Assembly (NCBI RefSeq): GCF_000025345.1
Contig: NC_013757.1
Location: forward strand, 4,464,001-4,528,000
Direction of reading: 5' to 3'
From: Geodermatophilus obscurus DSM 43160
GTDB lineage: Bacteria > Actinomycetota > Actinomycetes > Mycobacteriales > Geodermatophilaceae
Length of the DNA stretch: 64,000 bases
Part shown: in pieces, positions 25,504 to 35,809 of the stretch
How the letters are laid out: the number at the start of each line of letters is the position of its first letter
Position numbering within the stretch: position 1 is the stretch's first letter
Program-made: the position numbers and the translations under genes
Notes under the pieces: model-generated
What the model saw: only the letters and a program-made list of their open reading frames with translations
Databases searched by the model: none
What the model was told of the DNA's origin: nothing

Positions 25504-26474
25504 CAGGGCGTCCCGGTCCCCGGGACGGCGGGCGCCGCGGCGCCCGGCTCGCCGGACGGCGTCGCGGAGGACGCAGCCGGCGGGACGGCCGGGTCCGCGG
25601 CCGGCGGAGTGGTCCGAGCGGCGGGCGGAGTGGCCGGAGCGGCGGGCGGAGTCGGCGGAACAGGCGCGCGTGACGGGACCGTGGGCGCCGACGGCGAGGC
25701 CGGTGACGACGTCGCGGTCGGGCGAGCGGACGGCGTCGGCGCCACACCGGCGGCGACGTCCACCGAGCCGTGCACCACGACCACCAGCGGTCGGCCGCCG
25801 ATCGCCTCGAGCACGACCGGCGCCTGGTCGACCGGCACCGAGACGACCACCTGCACCGTGGTCGTGGCCGTCGACAGCACGCCCTCGGTGCGCCCGGAGA
25901 CGGCCTGCACCGGCGCCGCCGCCACGACCAGGGCCACGCTGCCGTCCCCCGTCGCGGTGGCCGCGGCAGCGGGGTCCGCGACGGCGTAGACGTCGACGAC
26001 CTGGCCGCGGTCCAGCCCCGGCGGCACGTACCCGGCCTGCACGGGCAGCGCGAGCTGCACCAGCTCGGCCGGCTCCTCCAGCGCCGTGCGCGGCAGCAGC
26101 TCGCCGTTCCGCACGGCCCGGGCGAGGGTGCGGCCCTCCGGGCGGGTGCTCGTGGCGAGGTAGGCGCCGGCGACGTCGTCGAGCCGGACGTCCACGGCCA
26201 CGAGGTCCCCGGCGGCGAGCACGGTGCCGGCGGCGAGGTCGCCCGCGGCCGACCAGACCGGGACCGTCGCGTCGGCGGCGGTGACCACGCGGGCTCCCAG
26301 CAGCACCGAGCCGAGCACCAGCAGGACGCCCAGGACCAGGCGCAGGTCCAGCCAGCGCGGGGGCCGGATCCGCCGCGGTGCCGACCCCGGCACGGGAGCG
26401 GCGGTGCCCGAGGTGGCGGCGACCGGGGCGGTGGGCACGGTGCGCGAGGCGCTCACAGCCAGCGGTTCCTCCAT
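25503..26474 (-). CDS. SAF-domain membrane protein (CpaB/RcpC-like)
   Basis: 323 residues. A membrane helix at about 38-58 (LRLVLGVLLVLGSVLLGARV) is followed by an SAF domain: AAGDLAAGTVLAAGDLVAVD, then RPEGRTLARAVRNGELLPRTAL. The last 80 residues are a Pro/Ala/Thr stretch. CpaB-type SAF proteins assemble Flp/Tad pili, and pairing with a CpaE-like gene supports that lineage, though no pilin is present. ATG 26474 faces a 12-bp inverted repeat in the divergent region. Confidence 0.75.
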   Translation of the reverse strand: MEEPLAVSASRTVPTAPVAATSGTAAPVPGSAPRRIRPPRWLDLRLVLGVLLVLGSVLLGARVVTAADATVPVWSAAGDLAAGTVLAAGDLVAVDVRLDDVAGAYLATSTRPEGRTLARAVRNGELLPRTALEEPAELVQLALPVQAGYVPPGLDRGQVVDVYAVADPAAAATATGDGSVALVVAAAPVQAVSGRTEGVLSTATTTVQVVVSVPVDQAPVVLEAIGGRPLVVVVHGSVDVAAGVAPTPSARPTATSSPASPSAPTVPSRAPVPPTPPAAPATPPAARTTPPAADPAVPPAASSATPSGEPGAAAPAVPGTGTP

Positions 26475-26551
26475 CTGCACGGACGCCGTGGACGGCCCGG
26501 GTGGGCCACGGTCGGACGCAGATGATGCGGCAGCGGGGCCGGTGCGTGCAG

Positions 26552-26585
26552 GCGCTGTCCACACGTTCGGGGTTGTGGACAGCGC
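26552..26585. promoter_or_regulatory. 12-bp inverted repeat operator candidate
   Basis: GCGCTGTCCACA (26552-26563) and TGTGGACAGCGC (26574-26585) are perfect complements around a 10-base spacer, in the 163-base gap between the SAF and HTH genes. Each arm contains CTGTCCACA, one base off the actinobacterial DnaA box TTGTCCACA. It may be an operator for the HTH protein or a DnaA-responsive site; as RNA it would be a hairpin. Confidence 0.55.
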
Positions 26586-26637
26586 GCATGCCACCCGGAC
26601 GGGGCTGCCAGACTGTCCGGGACCGGACGGAGACCTG

Positions 26638-26913
26638 ATGCCCACACCGCGGTTCCTGACCCTCGACGACGTCGCCGAGATCCTCAACGTCTCGTGGTCC
26701 CAGGCCTACGCGCTGGTGCGCCGCAAGGAGCTGATCGCCATCCAGATCGGCGGTCGCGGCCAGTGGCGGGTCGAGAACGAGGAGCTCGAGCGCTTCATCG
26801 CGCGGAAGTACGCCGAGGCGCGCGCCGGTTCGGTCCCCCCGGAGCCCGCGGCCGATGGGCAGGCCGAGCAGGACGACGCGGCGAGCAGCCCCGGAGGGCG
26901 CGGCCGGGGCTGA
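26638..26913 (+). CDS. Small helix-turn-helix DNA-binding protein (excisionase/MerR-like HTH_17)
   Basis: 91 residues. The core LTLDDVAEILNVSWSQAYAL, a wing (RKELIAIQIGGRGQWR) and ENEELERFIARKYAEA match the excisionase-type HTH_17 family, followed by a disordered acidic tail. In actinobacteria such stand-alone proteins are usually regulators, not recombination factors, and no integrase is present. It may bind the inverted repeat upstream of its own start and control both divergent transcripts. Confidence 0.8.
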   Translation: MPTPRFLTLDDVAEILNVSWSQAYALVRRKELIAIQIGGRGQWRVENEELERFIARKYAEARAGSVPPEPAADGQAEQDDAASSPGGRGRG

Positions 26914-26934
26914 CCCCGCACGGTCCGGTCCGCT

Positions 26935-27504
26935 CTAGTCGAGGCCGGGCGCCAGCGTCCGCACCACCGCGACCGCCGGCAGGGCGATCGCCCGCACACC
27001 GCGCACGGCCGAGGTCCGGCGCGGCAGGTCGGCCGCGTGCTCGGCGAGCTCCACGTGGTCGGCGCCGACGCCGTCCACGGTGCCGACGTACACCGCGCCG
27101 TCGTCCAGCACGACCTGCACGACGCTCCGGTCGCGGGCCAGGCCACGCAGCGCCCGCCGCAGGTCCAGCCGTGCCCGAACCGGACCGGGGTCCTCAGCCG
27201 GGGCCGTGACCCGCCCGAGTCCACCGACCGTCCGCACCGTCGAGGTCGCCACCAGGACCTCGCGGCGGCCGTCGTCGGTCAGCAGCAGCCAGTCGGGCCC
27301 CACCTCGACGAGGACGCCGGCGACGTCACCGGCGCCGTGGCACCGCAGGGTCAGCGGGCGGCCGAGCGCGCCGGCCAGCCGGTCCACCAGCCGGACCGCC
27401 CCCGTCTCCGCGCGCCGGCGTGAGGCGTCCTCCGCCCGCTCGGCCGCGGCCTCCGCCTCGTCGAACTCCGCCTGCAGGTCGGCGAAGAGCCGTTGCCACC
27501 GCAT
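26935..27504 (-). CDS. Conserved hypothetical protein
   Basis: 189 residues. The N terminus is a short coiled-coil-like helix rich in Glu and Ala (LQAEFDEAEAAAERAEDASR). Two later segments, LTLRCHGAGDVAGVLVEVGP and VVQVVLDDGAVYVGTVDGVG, look like repeated small beta-barrels (LSm- or SH3-like), an impression only. ATG 27504 is preceded by GAGGAGG at 7 bases. It is tail to tail with the HTH gene and divergent from the LysM gene. Function unknown. Confidence 0.65.
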   Translation of the reverse strand: MRWQRLFADLQAEFDEAEAAAERAEDASRRRAETGAVRLVDRLAGALGRPLTLRCHGAGDVAGVLVEVGPDWLLLTDDGRREVLVATSTVRTVGGLGRVTAPAEDPGPVRARLDLRRALRGLARDRSVVQVVLDDGAVYVGTVDGVGADHVELAEHAADLPRRTSAVRGVRAIALPAVAVVRTLAPGLD

Positions 27505-27544
27505 CCGCCACCTCCTCGGTTTCCACACTAGTGGACGCGGAATC

Positions 27545-27574
27545 TTGCGTTTGCGTCGGTTTGGTTGCTTTAGT
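27545..27574 (+). promoter_or_regulatory. Promoter of the LysM-protein gene
   Basis: TTGCGT (27545-27550) and TTTAGT (27569-27574) are spaced by 18 bases in a stretch that is far less GC-rich than its surroundings. TTGCG is immediately repeated (TTGCGTTTGCGTC), and a CACTAGTG palindrome lies just upstream near 27526. Confidence 0.5.
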
Positions 27575-27605
27575 CAGGCAGCAGTCGATCAGTCGAGGAG
27601 GAGAC

Positions 27606-28334
27606 ATGTCGATCCGGCGCCTGCTGGGGACGACGGCCGCGATGGCTGTTGCCGCCGCCGGTCTGCGCGCGGTCACCCCCGATCTGAGGGGACTGACCGA
27701 CGCCGGTCCGGACCTGCAGCGCGCCGTCGACACAGCCGGCGCCGAGACGGTCCTGCTCGCCGGTGTCGCGGTGCTCGCCTGGGCCGTCTGGCTCTGGGGC
27801 GCACTCGGCCTGACCCTCACCGCGCTGTCCGCGCTGCCCGGGGCCGCGGGCACGCTCGCGCGGGCCCTGACCCGGTGCGTGCTGCCCGGTGGCGCCCGGC
27901 GGGCAGCGGCCCTGGCCCTCGGCGTCGGGCTGGTCACCGGGGGCCCGCTGCTGGCCGGTTGCACTCCGGCCTCGGGGGCACTCCCCCGGGCCGTCGCCGT
28001 GGCATCCGCGGACGGCCCCGTCCCCTCCGCGCAGCAACCCGTCGCGGACTGGCCGGCCACGCCGGCCCCGGAGCCCGGGCCCGATCGGCCGACGTCCGCA
28101 CCGGTCGTGCCCGACTGGCCGGCCCCGGCGGCGGGCGAGCACGTCGTCCTGCGGGGCGAGTGCTTGTGGGACGTCGCCGCGGGCGACCTCGCCCAGCGGA
28201 CCGGCCGCACCCCGACCGACGGTGAGGTGGCCGCCGCCGTCGACGCCTGGTGGCACGCCAACGCCGCCGTGATCGGCCCCGACCCCGACCTGCTGCTGCC
28301 GGGCCAGGTGCTGCGCCCACCCCCGGCGTCCTGA
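27606..28334 (+). CDS. Membrane protein with C-terminal LysM-like domain
   Basis: 242 residues. Hydrophobic segments at about 5-22, 55-80 and 98-118, then a Pro/Ala/Asp linker and a C-terminal LysM-like module (GEHVVLRGECLWDVAAGDLA, ending LLLPGQVLRPP). LysM binds N-acetylglucosamine glycans, so the protein probably touches peptidoglycan from the membrane. GAGGAGGAG precedes the ATG. It begins an operon with the Rv3235-family gene. Confidence 0.8.
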   Translation: MSIRRLLGTTAAMAVAAAGLRAVTPDLRGLTDAGPDLQRAVDTAGAETVLLAGVAVLAWAVWLWGALGLTLTALSALPGAAGTLARALTRCVLPGGARRAAALALGVGLVTGGPLLAGCTPASGALPRAVAVASADGPVPSAQQPVADWPATPAPEPGPDRPTSAPVVPDWPAPAAGEHVVLRGECLWDVAAGDLAQRTGRTPTDGEVAAAVDAWWHANAAVIGPDPDLLLPGQVLRPPPAS

Positions 28335-28375
28335 CGTCGCTCACCTGCCCGTCCCCGAGCCCCGGAGAACTCCCG

Positions 28376-28960
28376 ATGACCGCGCCCGCCACACCCGTCC
28401 AGCCCGCCGCCGACGAGACCGCGCCCACGACCAGCCCGCAGCCGCTGCGCACGGCGACGCTGCGGCTCACCGTCGTCCCGACGCCGCAGCCACCGCTGGA
28501 CCCGCAGCCGGTGCTGCGGCTGGTGCTGCCGGGCGCGGCGATCCCGCGGGTGCCGCACCGGCCAGGTCCGCGGCCCCGCCCGGAGGACCCGCCCGCGGGC
28601 TTCGTGCCGGGCTTCGAGCCGACCTGGTCGGGCCGTGCCGACCTGCCGGACCCGCGGATCGCCGGCCGGCGGCTGCTGACCCTCACCCTCGAGGCGCTGG
28701 CCGGGCGGAGACCGCTGACCCAGGTGCAGCCGCTCACCGCCCTCGGCGTCTACGCGGCCCTCTCCAGCGGCCGCCGCCCCCGGTGGTGCGCCGGCGGGAC
28801 CGCTCCGGTGCTGCTGGGCCCGGTGCACGTCTGCGAACCGGTCGACGGGGTCGCCGAGATCACCGCGGTGGCCCGCCGCGCCGGCCGGGCGCACGCGGTC
28901 GCCGCGCGGTTGGAGGGCATCGACGGGCGGTGGCGGTGCACGGCGCTGCAGATCGGCTGA
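28376..28960 (+). CDS. Rv3235-family protein (DUF6459)
   Basis: 194 residues. A Pro-rich N terminus of about 100 residues is followed by the conserved domain (LTLTLEALAGRRPLTQVQPL, then VYAALSS, VHVCEPVDGVAEITAVARR, RWRCTALQIG). It has an NTF2-like look, but no activity is known. GGAGA lies 8 bases before the ATG. Placement near secA matches M. tuberculosis Rv3235-Rv3240c. Confidence 0.8.
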   Translation: MTAPATPVQPAADETAPTTSPQPLRTATLRLTVVPTPQPPLDPQPVLRLVLPGAAIPRVPHRPGPRPRPEDPPAGFVPGFEPTWSGRADLPDPRIAGRRLLTLTLEALAGRRPLTQVQPLTALGVYAALSSGRRPRWCAGGTAPVLLGPVHVCEPVDGVAEITAVARRAGRAHAVAARLEGIDGRWRCTALQIG

Positions 28961-28997
28961 ACCGCCCCGTCCCGGTCCCGCCGGCCCGCTCCGCGAC

Positions 28998-29114
28998 GGC
29001 CCCGTCCAGGGGCTCGCCGCGAGCCTGCGAGCGGCGAGGAGGACGGCGTCCTCCTACGGAGGGTGAGGAGGACGGGGTCCCCTCACGAGACGTGGGGAGG
29101 GGGTGGTCCTCCCC
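28998..29114 (-). repeat. Palindromic intergenic repeat, copy 6 (stacked)
   Basis: Read from the secA stop, three opening halves follow each other: GGAGGACCACCCCCTCCCCAC, GGGACCCCGTCCTCCTCACC and GAGGACGCCGTCCTCCTC. Only the last is completed by a closing half (CCCCTGGACGGGGCC). This looks like repeated insertion with loss of the outer closing halves. Confidence 0.65.
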
Positions 29115-32345
<3,231 letters not shown>

Positions 32346-32417
32346 GTGTCCAGGGTAGGCGGCGCCACCGGCTGCCCGGGGCTGCCGGCGACGACCCGCC
32401 GTGGGCGACCGCGACGC

Positions 32418-33119
32418 TCAGCGGCGGACGAGCCGCTTCTCGCCCGGGTCGAACACGATCTCCCGGCCGCCCAGTCGGAGCCCGTCGAGCACCGCCGCGA
32501 CCAGCTCGGCGCGGTCGTGTCCCGGGGGGAGACGCGGCGGGTCGCCGGCGAGGGCGCGGTCGACCAGCCCGGTGTCGATGTGCGGCGGCCGGACGTCGAG
32601 CACGGTGATCGAACGGGTCCGCAACTCACGGCGCAGCACACCGGCCCAGGCCGACAGCGCCGCCTTGCTCGCCGAGTACTCGGCCATCTGCAGCGTCGGG
32701 GCGTCGGCCACGATGGCCGACAGCAGCACGATCGCACCACCATCCGGAAGGTGCGGCAGCGCGGCGCGGACCAGGCTCATCGGCGCCAGCGTGTTGACCG
32801 CGAACAGCTCCTCGGTCACCGCGTCGTCGGCCTCCGCCGCCGGGCCGAAGGCCACCACACCCCAGGCGACGACCACGGCGTCCAGGCCACCGAGGCCCGC
32901 CACCGCGACGTCCACCGCGGCGCGGACCGCCTCGACGTCGACGGCGTCGACCACCACCGCGGGGACGCCACCGAGCTCCCCGGCCAGCGCCCGCAGCGCG
33001 CCGCCGTCCCGGCCGGTCAGCGCCACCCTGGCCCCGGCGCCGTCCAGCGCCCGCGCCAGCTCCCCGCCCAGCACCCCGGTCGCCCCGGCGACGAGGACCC
33101 TCGCACCCGCGAGTTCCAT
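32418..33119 (-). CDS. Short-chain dehydrogenase/reductase
   Basis: 233 residues. Nucleotide loop GATGVLGG near residue 12, NTLAPMS, catalytic Ser in LLSAIVAD and the YxxxK pair in EYSASKAALS. Substrate unknown. The ATG is at 33119, and the divergent F420-type gene starts 42 bases away, so the two may share control. It lies between secA and that gene, where M. tuberculosis has other genes. Confidence 0.88.
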   Translation of the reverse strand: MELAGARVLVAGATGVLGGELARALDGAGARVALTGRDGGALRALAGELGGVPAVVVDAVDVEAVRAAVDVAVAGLGGLDAVVVAWGVVAFGPAAEADDAVTEELFAVNTLAPMSLVRAALPHLPDGGAIVLLSAIVADAPTLQMAEYSASKAALSAWAGVLRRELRTRSITVLDVRPPHIDTGLVDRALAGDPPRLPPGHDRAELVAAVLDGLRLGGREIVFDPGEKRLVRR

Positions 33120-33149
33120 GGACGGCGCATGCCCCGGTCGTGCACGACC

Positions 33150-33155
33150 TAACCT
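33150..33155 (+). promoter_or_regulatory. Leaderless -10 box (TAACCT)
   Basis: TAACCT is followed by 6 bases and the GTG at 33162. Confidence 0.5.
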
Positions 33156-33161
33156 CGCTCC

Positions 33162-33554
33162 GTGGCCCACGACCTCGACGACCTGCCCGACGGCCTGTTG
33201 ACCTTCCTCACCGAACGGCACCTGGCCACGCTTACCACGCTGCGCGCCGACGGCAGCCCGCACGTCGTCCCGGTCGGGGTCACCTACGACGCCGCCACCC
33301 GCACCGCCCGGGTCATTACCTCGGGGACCTCGGCCAAGGCCCGGCACGTCCGCGCCGGCCGTGCGCGGGTCGCGGTGTGCCAGGTCGACGGCCGCCGCTG
33401 GGTGACCCTCGAGGGGACGGCGGTGGTGCGCGACGACCCGGCTGCGGTCGCCGACGCCGAGGCCCGCTACGCCCGCCGCTACCGCACCCCCCGGGAGAAC
33501 CCGGCGCGGGTCGTCCTGGAGATCTCGGTCGACCGGGTGCTGGGCAACCCCTGA
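33162..33554 (+). CDS. PPOX-class F420-dependent oxidoreductase
   Basis: 130 residues with the split-barrel flavin/F420 fold: [20 protein letters not shown], then VPVGVTYDA and [14 protein letters not shown]. It belongs to the F420H2-binding pyridoxamine-oxidase-like group, which reduces diverse compounds using deazaflavin. The F420 genes cofD and cofE are in the same window. Leaderless GTG start. Confidence 0.8.
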   Translation: MAHDLDDLPDGLLTFLTERHLATLTTLRADGSPHVVPVGVTYDAATRTARVITSGTSAKARHVRAGRARVAVCQVDGRRWVTLEGTAVVRDDPAAVADAEARYARRYRTPRENPARVVLEISVDRVLGNP

Positions 33555-33564
33555 CCATGGGTCG

Positions 33565-34131
33565 ATGGCCCTCGACCTCACCGGCGTCGACCTGACCACC
33601 GCGGTGGTCCGCACCGCGCGGCTCGTGCTGCGCCCGTTCCGCCCGGACGACGCGGACGCCGTGTTCCGGGCCTGCCAGGACCCCGGGCACCGGCGGTGGC
33701 TGCCGAACCTCCCGGAGCCCTACACGCGGGCCGACGCCGAGGAGTTCGTCACCGTGGCCGCCGCGCGCGGTCGCGCCAGGGGCACCGCGCTGGACACCGC
33801 CGTGGAGGCCGGTGGCGGCCTGGTCGGCGCCTGCGGTGTGCGGCACCTGGACGGAGGTGGGGGCCTGCTGGGGCCGGACGTCGGCTACTGGACCGCGCCG
33901 TGGGCCCGCGGCCGGGGCTACGCCAGCGAGGCCGCCCGGGGGCTGGCCGACTGGGCCTTCGGGTACGGCGCGGAGCGGGTGCACCTGTTCGCCGACGTGG
34001 ACAACGTCGCGTCGCAGACGGTGGCGGAGCGGGCCGGCTTCACCCGTGAGGGCGTCGTCCGCCGGTGCCTGGCCTACCGCGACGGCCGCCGCGCGGACGC
34101 GGTGCTCTTCGGGCGGCTGCGGGAGGGGTGA
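33565..34131 (+). CDS. GNAT-family N-acetyltransferase (RimJ/RimL type)
   Basis: 188 residues. RTARLVLRPFRPDDADAVFR at the start, acetyl-CoA loop APWARGRGYASEA, and VDNVASQTVAERAGFTREG are typical of the RimJ-like group. Target unknown. It starts 11 bases after the F420-type gene and is probably in its operon. A strong hairpin follows the stop. Confidence 0.85.
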   Translation: MALDLTGVDLTTAVVRTARLVLRPFRPDDADAVFRACQDPGHRRWLPNLPEPYTRADAEEFVTVAAARGRARGTALDTAVEAGGGLVGACGVRHLDGGGGLLGPDVGYWTAPWARGRGYASEAARGLADWAFGYGAERVHLFADVDNVASQTVAERAGFTREGVVRRCLAYRDGRRADAVLFGRLREG

Positions 34132-34134
34132 GCA

Positions 34135-34167
34135 GGGCGGGGGTGCGGGGTCGCCGCACCCCCGCCC
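34135..34167. terminator. Strong hairpin between convergent genes
   Basis: A 14-bp perfect stem (34135-34148 with 34154-34167; left arm GGGCGGGGGTGCGG) and 5-base loop lies between the GNAT and hpf stops. It can terminate from both sides; no U-tract. Confidence 0.75.
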
Positions 34168-34172
34168 CGGCG

Positions 34173-34859
34173 TCAGGCCCGGGTCGCCGCGGGCTCCGCG
34201 GGCGCGGCGGACTGCCGCGCGCCGGTGCCGTCCAGCGGTGCGTCGACGAGCCGGATGAGCCCGTAGTCGTAGGCGTGCCGGCGGTAGACGACCGTCGGCT
34301 GCCCGGTGTCGGCGCACAGGAAGAGGAAGAAGTCGTGGCCGACCAGCTCCATCTCGTGGAGGGCCTGGTCGACGTGCATCGGGGTGGCCGGGTGGTGCTT
34401 CTCTCGCACGATCTGGCCGGGGAGGTGCTCGTCGAGGTCGGTGACGTGTGGCCCCTCCGCGAGCTCCCGGTCGCGGTCGAAGGACTCGGTGACGTCGGTG
34501 TCGGGGGCGCCGCCGCCCACCCGCACGCTGGCCGGGGTCCGTCGTCCGTGGTGGACGCGGCGGCGGTCGGCGGCCTTGCGCAGCCGGTGGTCGAGCTTGC
34601 CGGCGGCCAGGTCCAGCGCCGCGTAGAAGTCCGGCGCGGCCGCCTCGGCGCGGACCACCGGGCCCTTGCCGCGGAGGGTGATCTCCACGCGCTGGCACTT
34701 GCCGGACTGGCGCGGGTTCTTCTCGTGGAAGAGCTCGACGTCGATGCGCAGGATCTTGAGTTTCCCGTCGAACCGATCGGACTGGCCGACCTTGTCCTCG
34801 ACGTGCTGTCGGTAGTGTTCGGGGACTTCGACGTTCCGGCCACGGACCACGATCTCCAT
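34173..34859 (-). CDS. hpf: Ribosome hibernation-promoting factor, long form
   Basis: 228 residues, the size of long HPF. N-terminal HPF/YfiA domain (MEIVVRGRNVEVPEHYRQHV, then VEITLRGKGPVVRAE), a linker rich in Arg, and a C-terminal dimerisation domain (IVREKHHPATPMHVDQALHE, FFLFLCADTGQPTVVYRRHA, YGLIRL). It pairs 70S ribosomes into inactive 100S dimers. The ATG is preceded by GGGAGG. It is between ComF and secA as in mycobacteria. Confidence 0.95.
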   Translation of the reverse strand: MEIVVRGRNVEVPEHYRQHVEDKVGQSDRFDGKLKILRIDVELFHEKNPRQSGKCQRVEITLRGKGPVVRAEAAAPDFYAALDLAAGKLDHRLRKAADRRRVHHGRRTPASVRVGGGAPDTDVTESFDRDRELAEGPHVTDLDEHLPGQIVREKHHPATPMHVDQALHEMELVGHDFFLFLCADTGQPTVVYRRHAYDYGLIRLVDAPLDGTGARQSAAPAEPAATRA

Positions 34860-34897
34860 GAGACCTCCCGGTCGTTCGGGTTGTGATCGAACCCACG

Positions 34898-35677
34898 CTA
34901 GTCCGCGTCGCCGGGTCCCGACAGTCGATCAGCAGGCCCCCCACGGCCACCTGGTGGGACGTGCTGCGGGGCTCGCGCGGGAGGCCGCCGCGGGGTCGCC
35001 GCGACGACCGCGGCGAGCACCGGGGGGCCGGCCGGGCCAGCGGCCGGCGCGAGCACCGCGGCCGCCTCGGTGAGCGTCGCGCCACTGGTGACGACGTCGT
35101 CGACGACCACCAGCACCGCCCCGTCGGGCAGCTCGCGCGCGCCGTCCCGGAGCGCGAAGGTGCCGGCCAGGTTGGCCCGCCGCTGTGCCGCCGAGAGCCC
35201 CGCGGAGTCCGCGGCGCGTCCGCTGCGGCGCAGCAACCGCGCCTCCTCCGCAGGCACCCCCGCCGCCCGGAGCTCGGCGACCGCGCGGGCGGTCAGCTCG
35301 CGGACGTGGTCCCGGCCGCGGGCGCGCAGCGCGGCGGCGCCGCTGGGTACCGGGACCAGCCGGACCGGCCCGAGCCGCGTGGACAGCCCGGCGAGCACGC
35401 CGGCGACGGCCAGCGCCAGGGCGGCGCCCAGCGGGCGGGACAGCTCGGCCCGGCCGCGCTCCTTGAAGGCGTTGACCGCCGGGCGCACCGGCCCGGCGTA
35501 GGCGCCGGCGGCCACCGTGGGCGGGAAGCCCGCCGGGAAGCGCCGCGGCTGGGCCAGGTGCGGAACGGCGAGCAGCGCGGCGCACCGCCGGCACAGCACC
35601 GCGCCCGGCACACCGCACCCGGCGCACTCGCGCGGCAGCAGCAGGTCGGCCAGCGCCGCGAGCACCCCGCCGTCCAC
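34898..35677 (-). CDS. ComF-family phosphoribosyltransferase-like protein
   Basis: 259 residues. An N-terminal zinc ribbon (CAGCG and CRRC), then a type I phosphoribosyltransferase domain with LVPVPSG and the PRPP loop LVVVDDVVTSGATL. ComF in naturally competent bacteria helps DNA uptake at the cytoplasmic side; in actinobacteria its role is not settled. The last 35 residues (RRPPARAPQHVPPGGRG) are a low-complexity tail. The upstream region contains GTCCACAGATCC on its strand. Confidence 0.88.
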   Translation of the reverse strand: MDGGVLAALADLLLPRECAGCGVPGAVLCRRCAALLAVPHLAQPRRFPAGFPPTVAAGAYAGPVRPAVNAFKERGRAELSRPLGAALALAVAGVLAGLSTRLGPVRLVPVPSGAAALRARGRDHVRELTARAVAELRAAGVPAEEARLLRRSGRAADSAGLSAAQRRANLAGTFALRDGARELPDGAVLVVVDDVVTSGATLTEAAAVLAPAAGPAGPPVLAAVVAATPRRPPARAPQHVPPGGRGGPADRLSGPGDAD

Positions 35678-35742
35678 TCCCCCAGCCTCGTGCCCCGCGC
35701 GCGCCGCGCCCAGCGTCGGCGGGGATCTGTGGACGGTGACGT

Positions 35743-35807
35743 GCTGGAACGGCCCCGTCCAGAGGCTCGTCCTCGAGCGTGCGAGGGATGAGGAGGACGG
35801 GGTCCTC
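35743..35807 (-). repeat. Palindromic intergenic repeat, copy 7
   Basis: Clean copy directly after the lpqB stop: on the minus strand it opens GAGGACCCCGTCCTCCTCA, has the inner CTCGCACGCTCGAGG hairpin and closes CTCTGGACGGGGCC with tail GTTCCAGCAC. Confidence 0.75.
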
Positions 35808-35809
35808 GA

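Noticed and set aside
26638..26913. Excisionase of a prophage or integrative element
   Set aside because: The HTH family is shared with excisionases, but no integrase, attachment site or phage gene is nearby.
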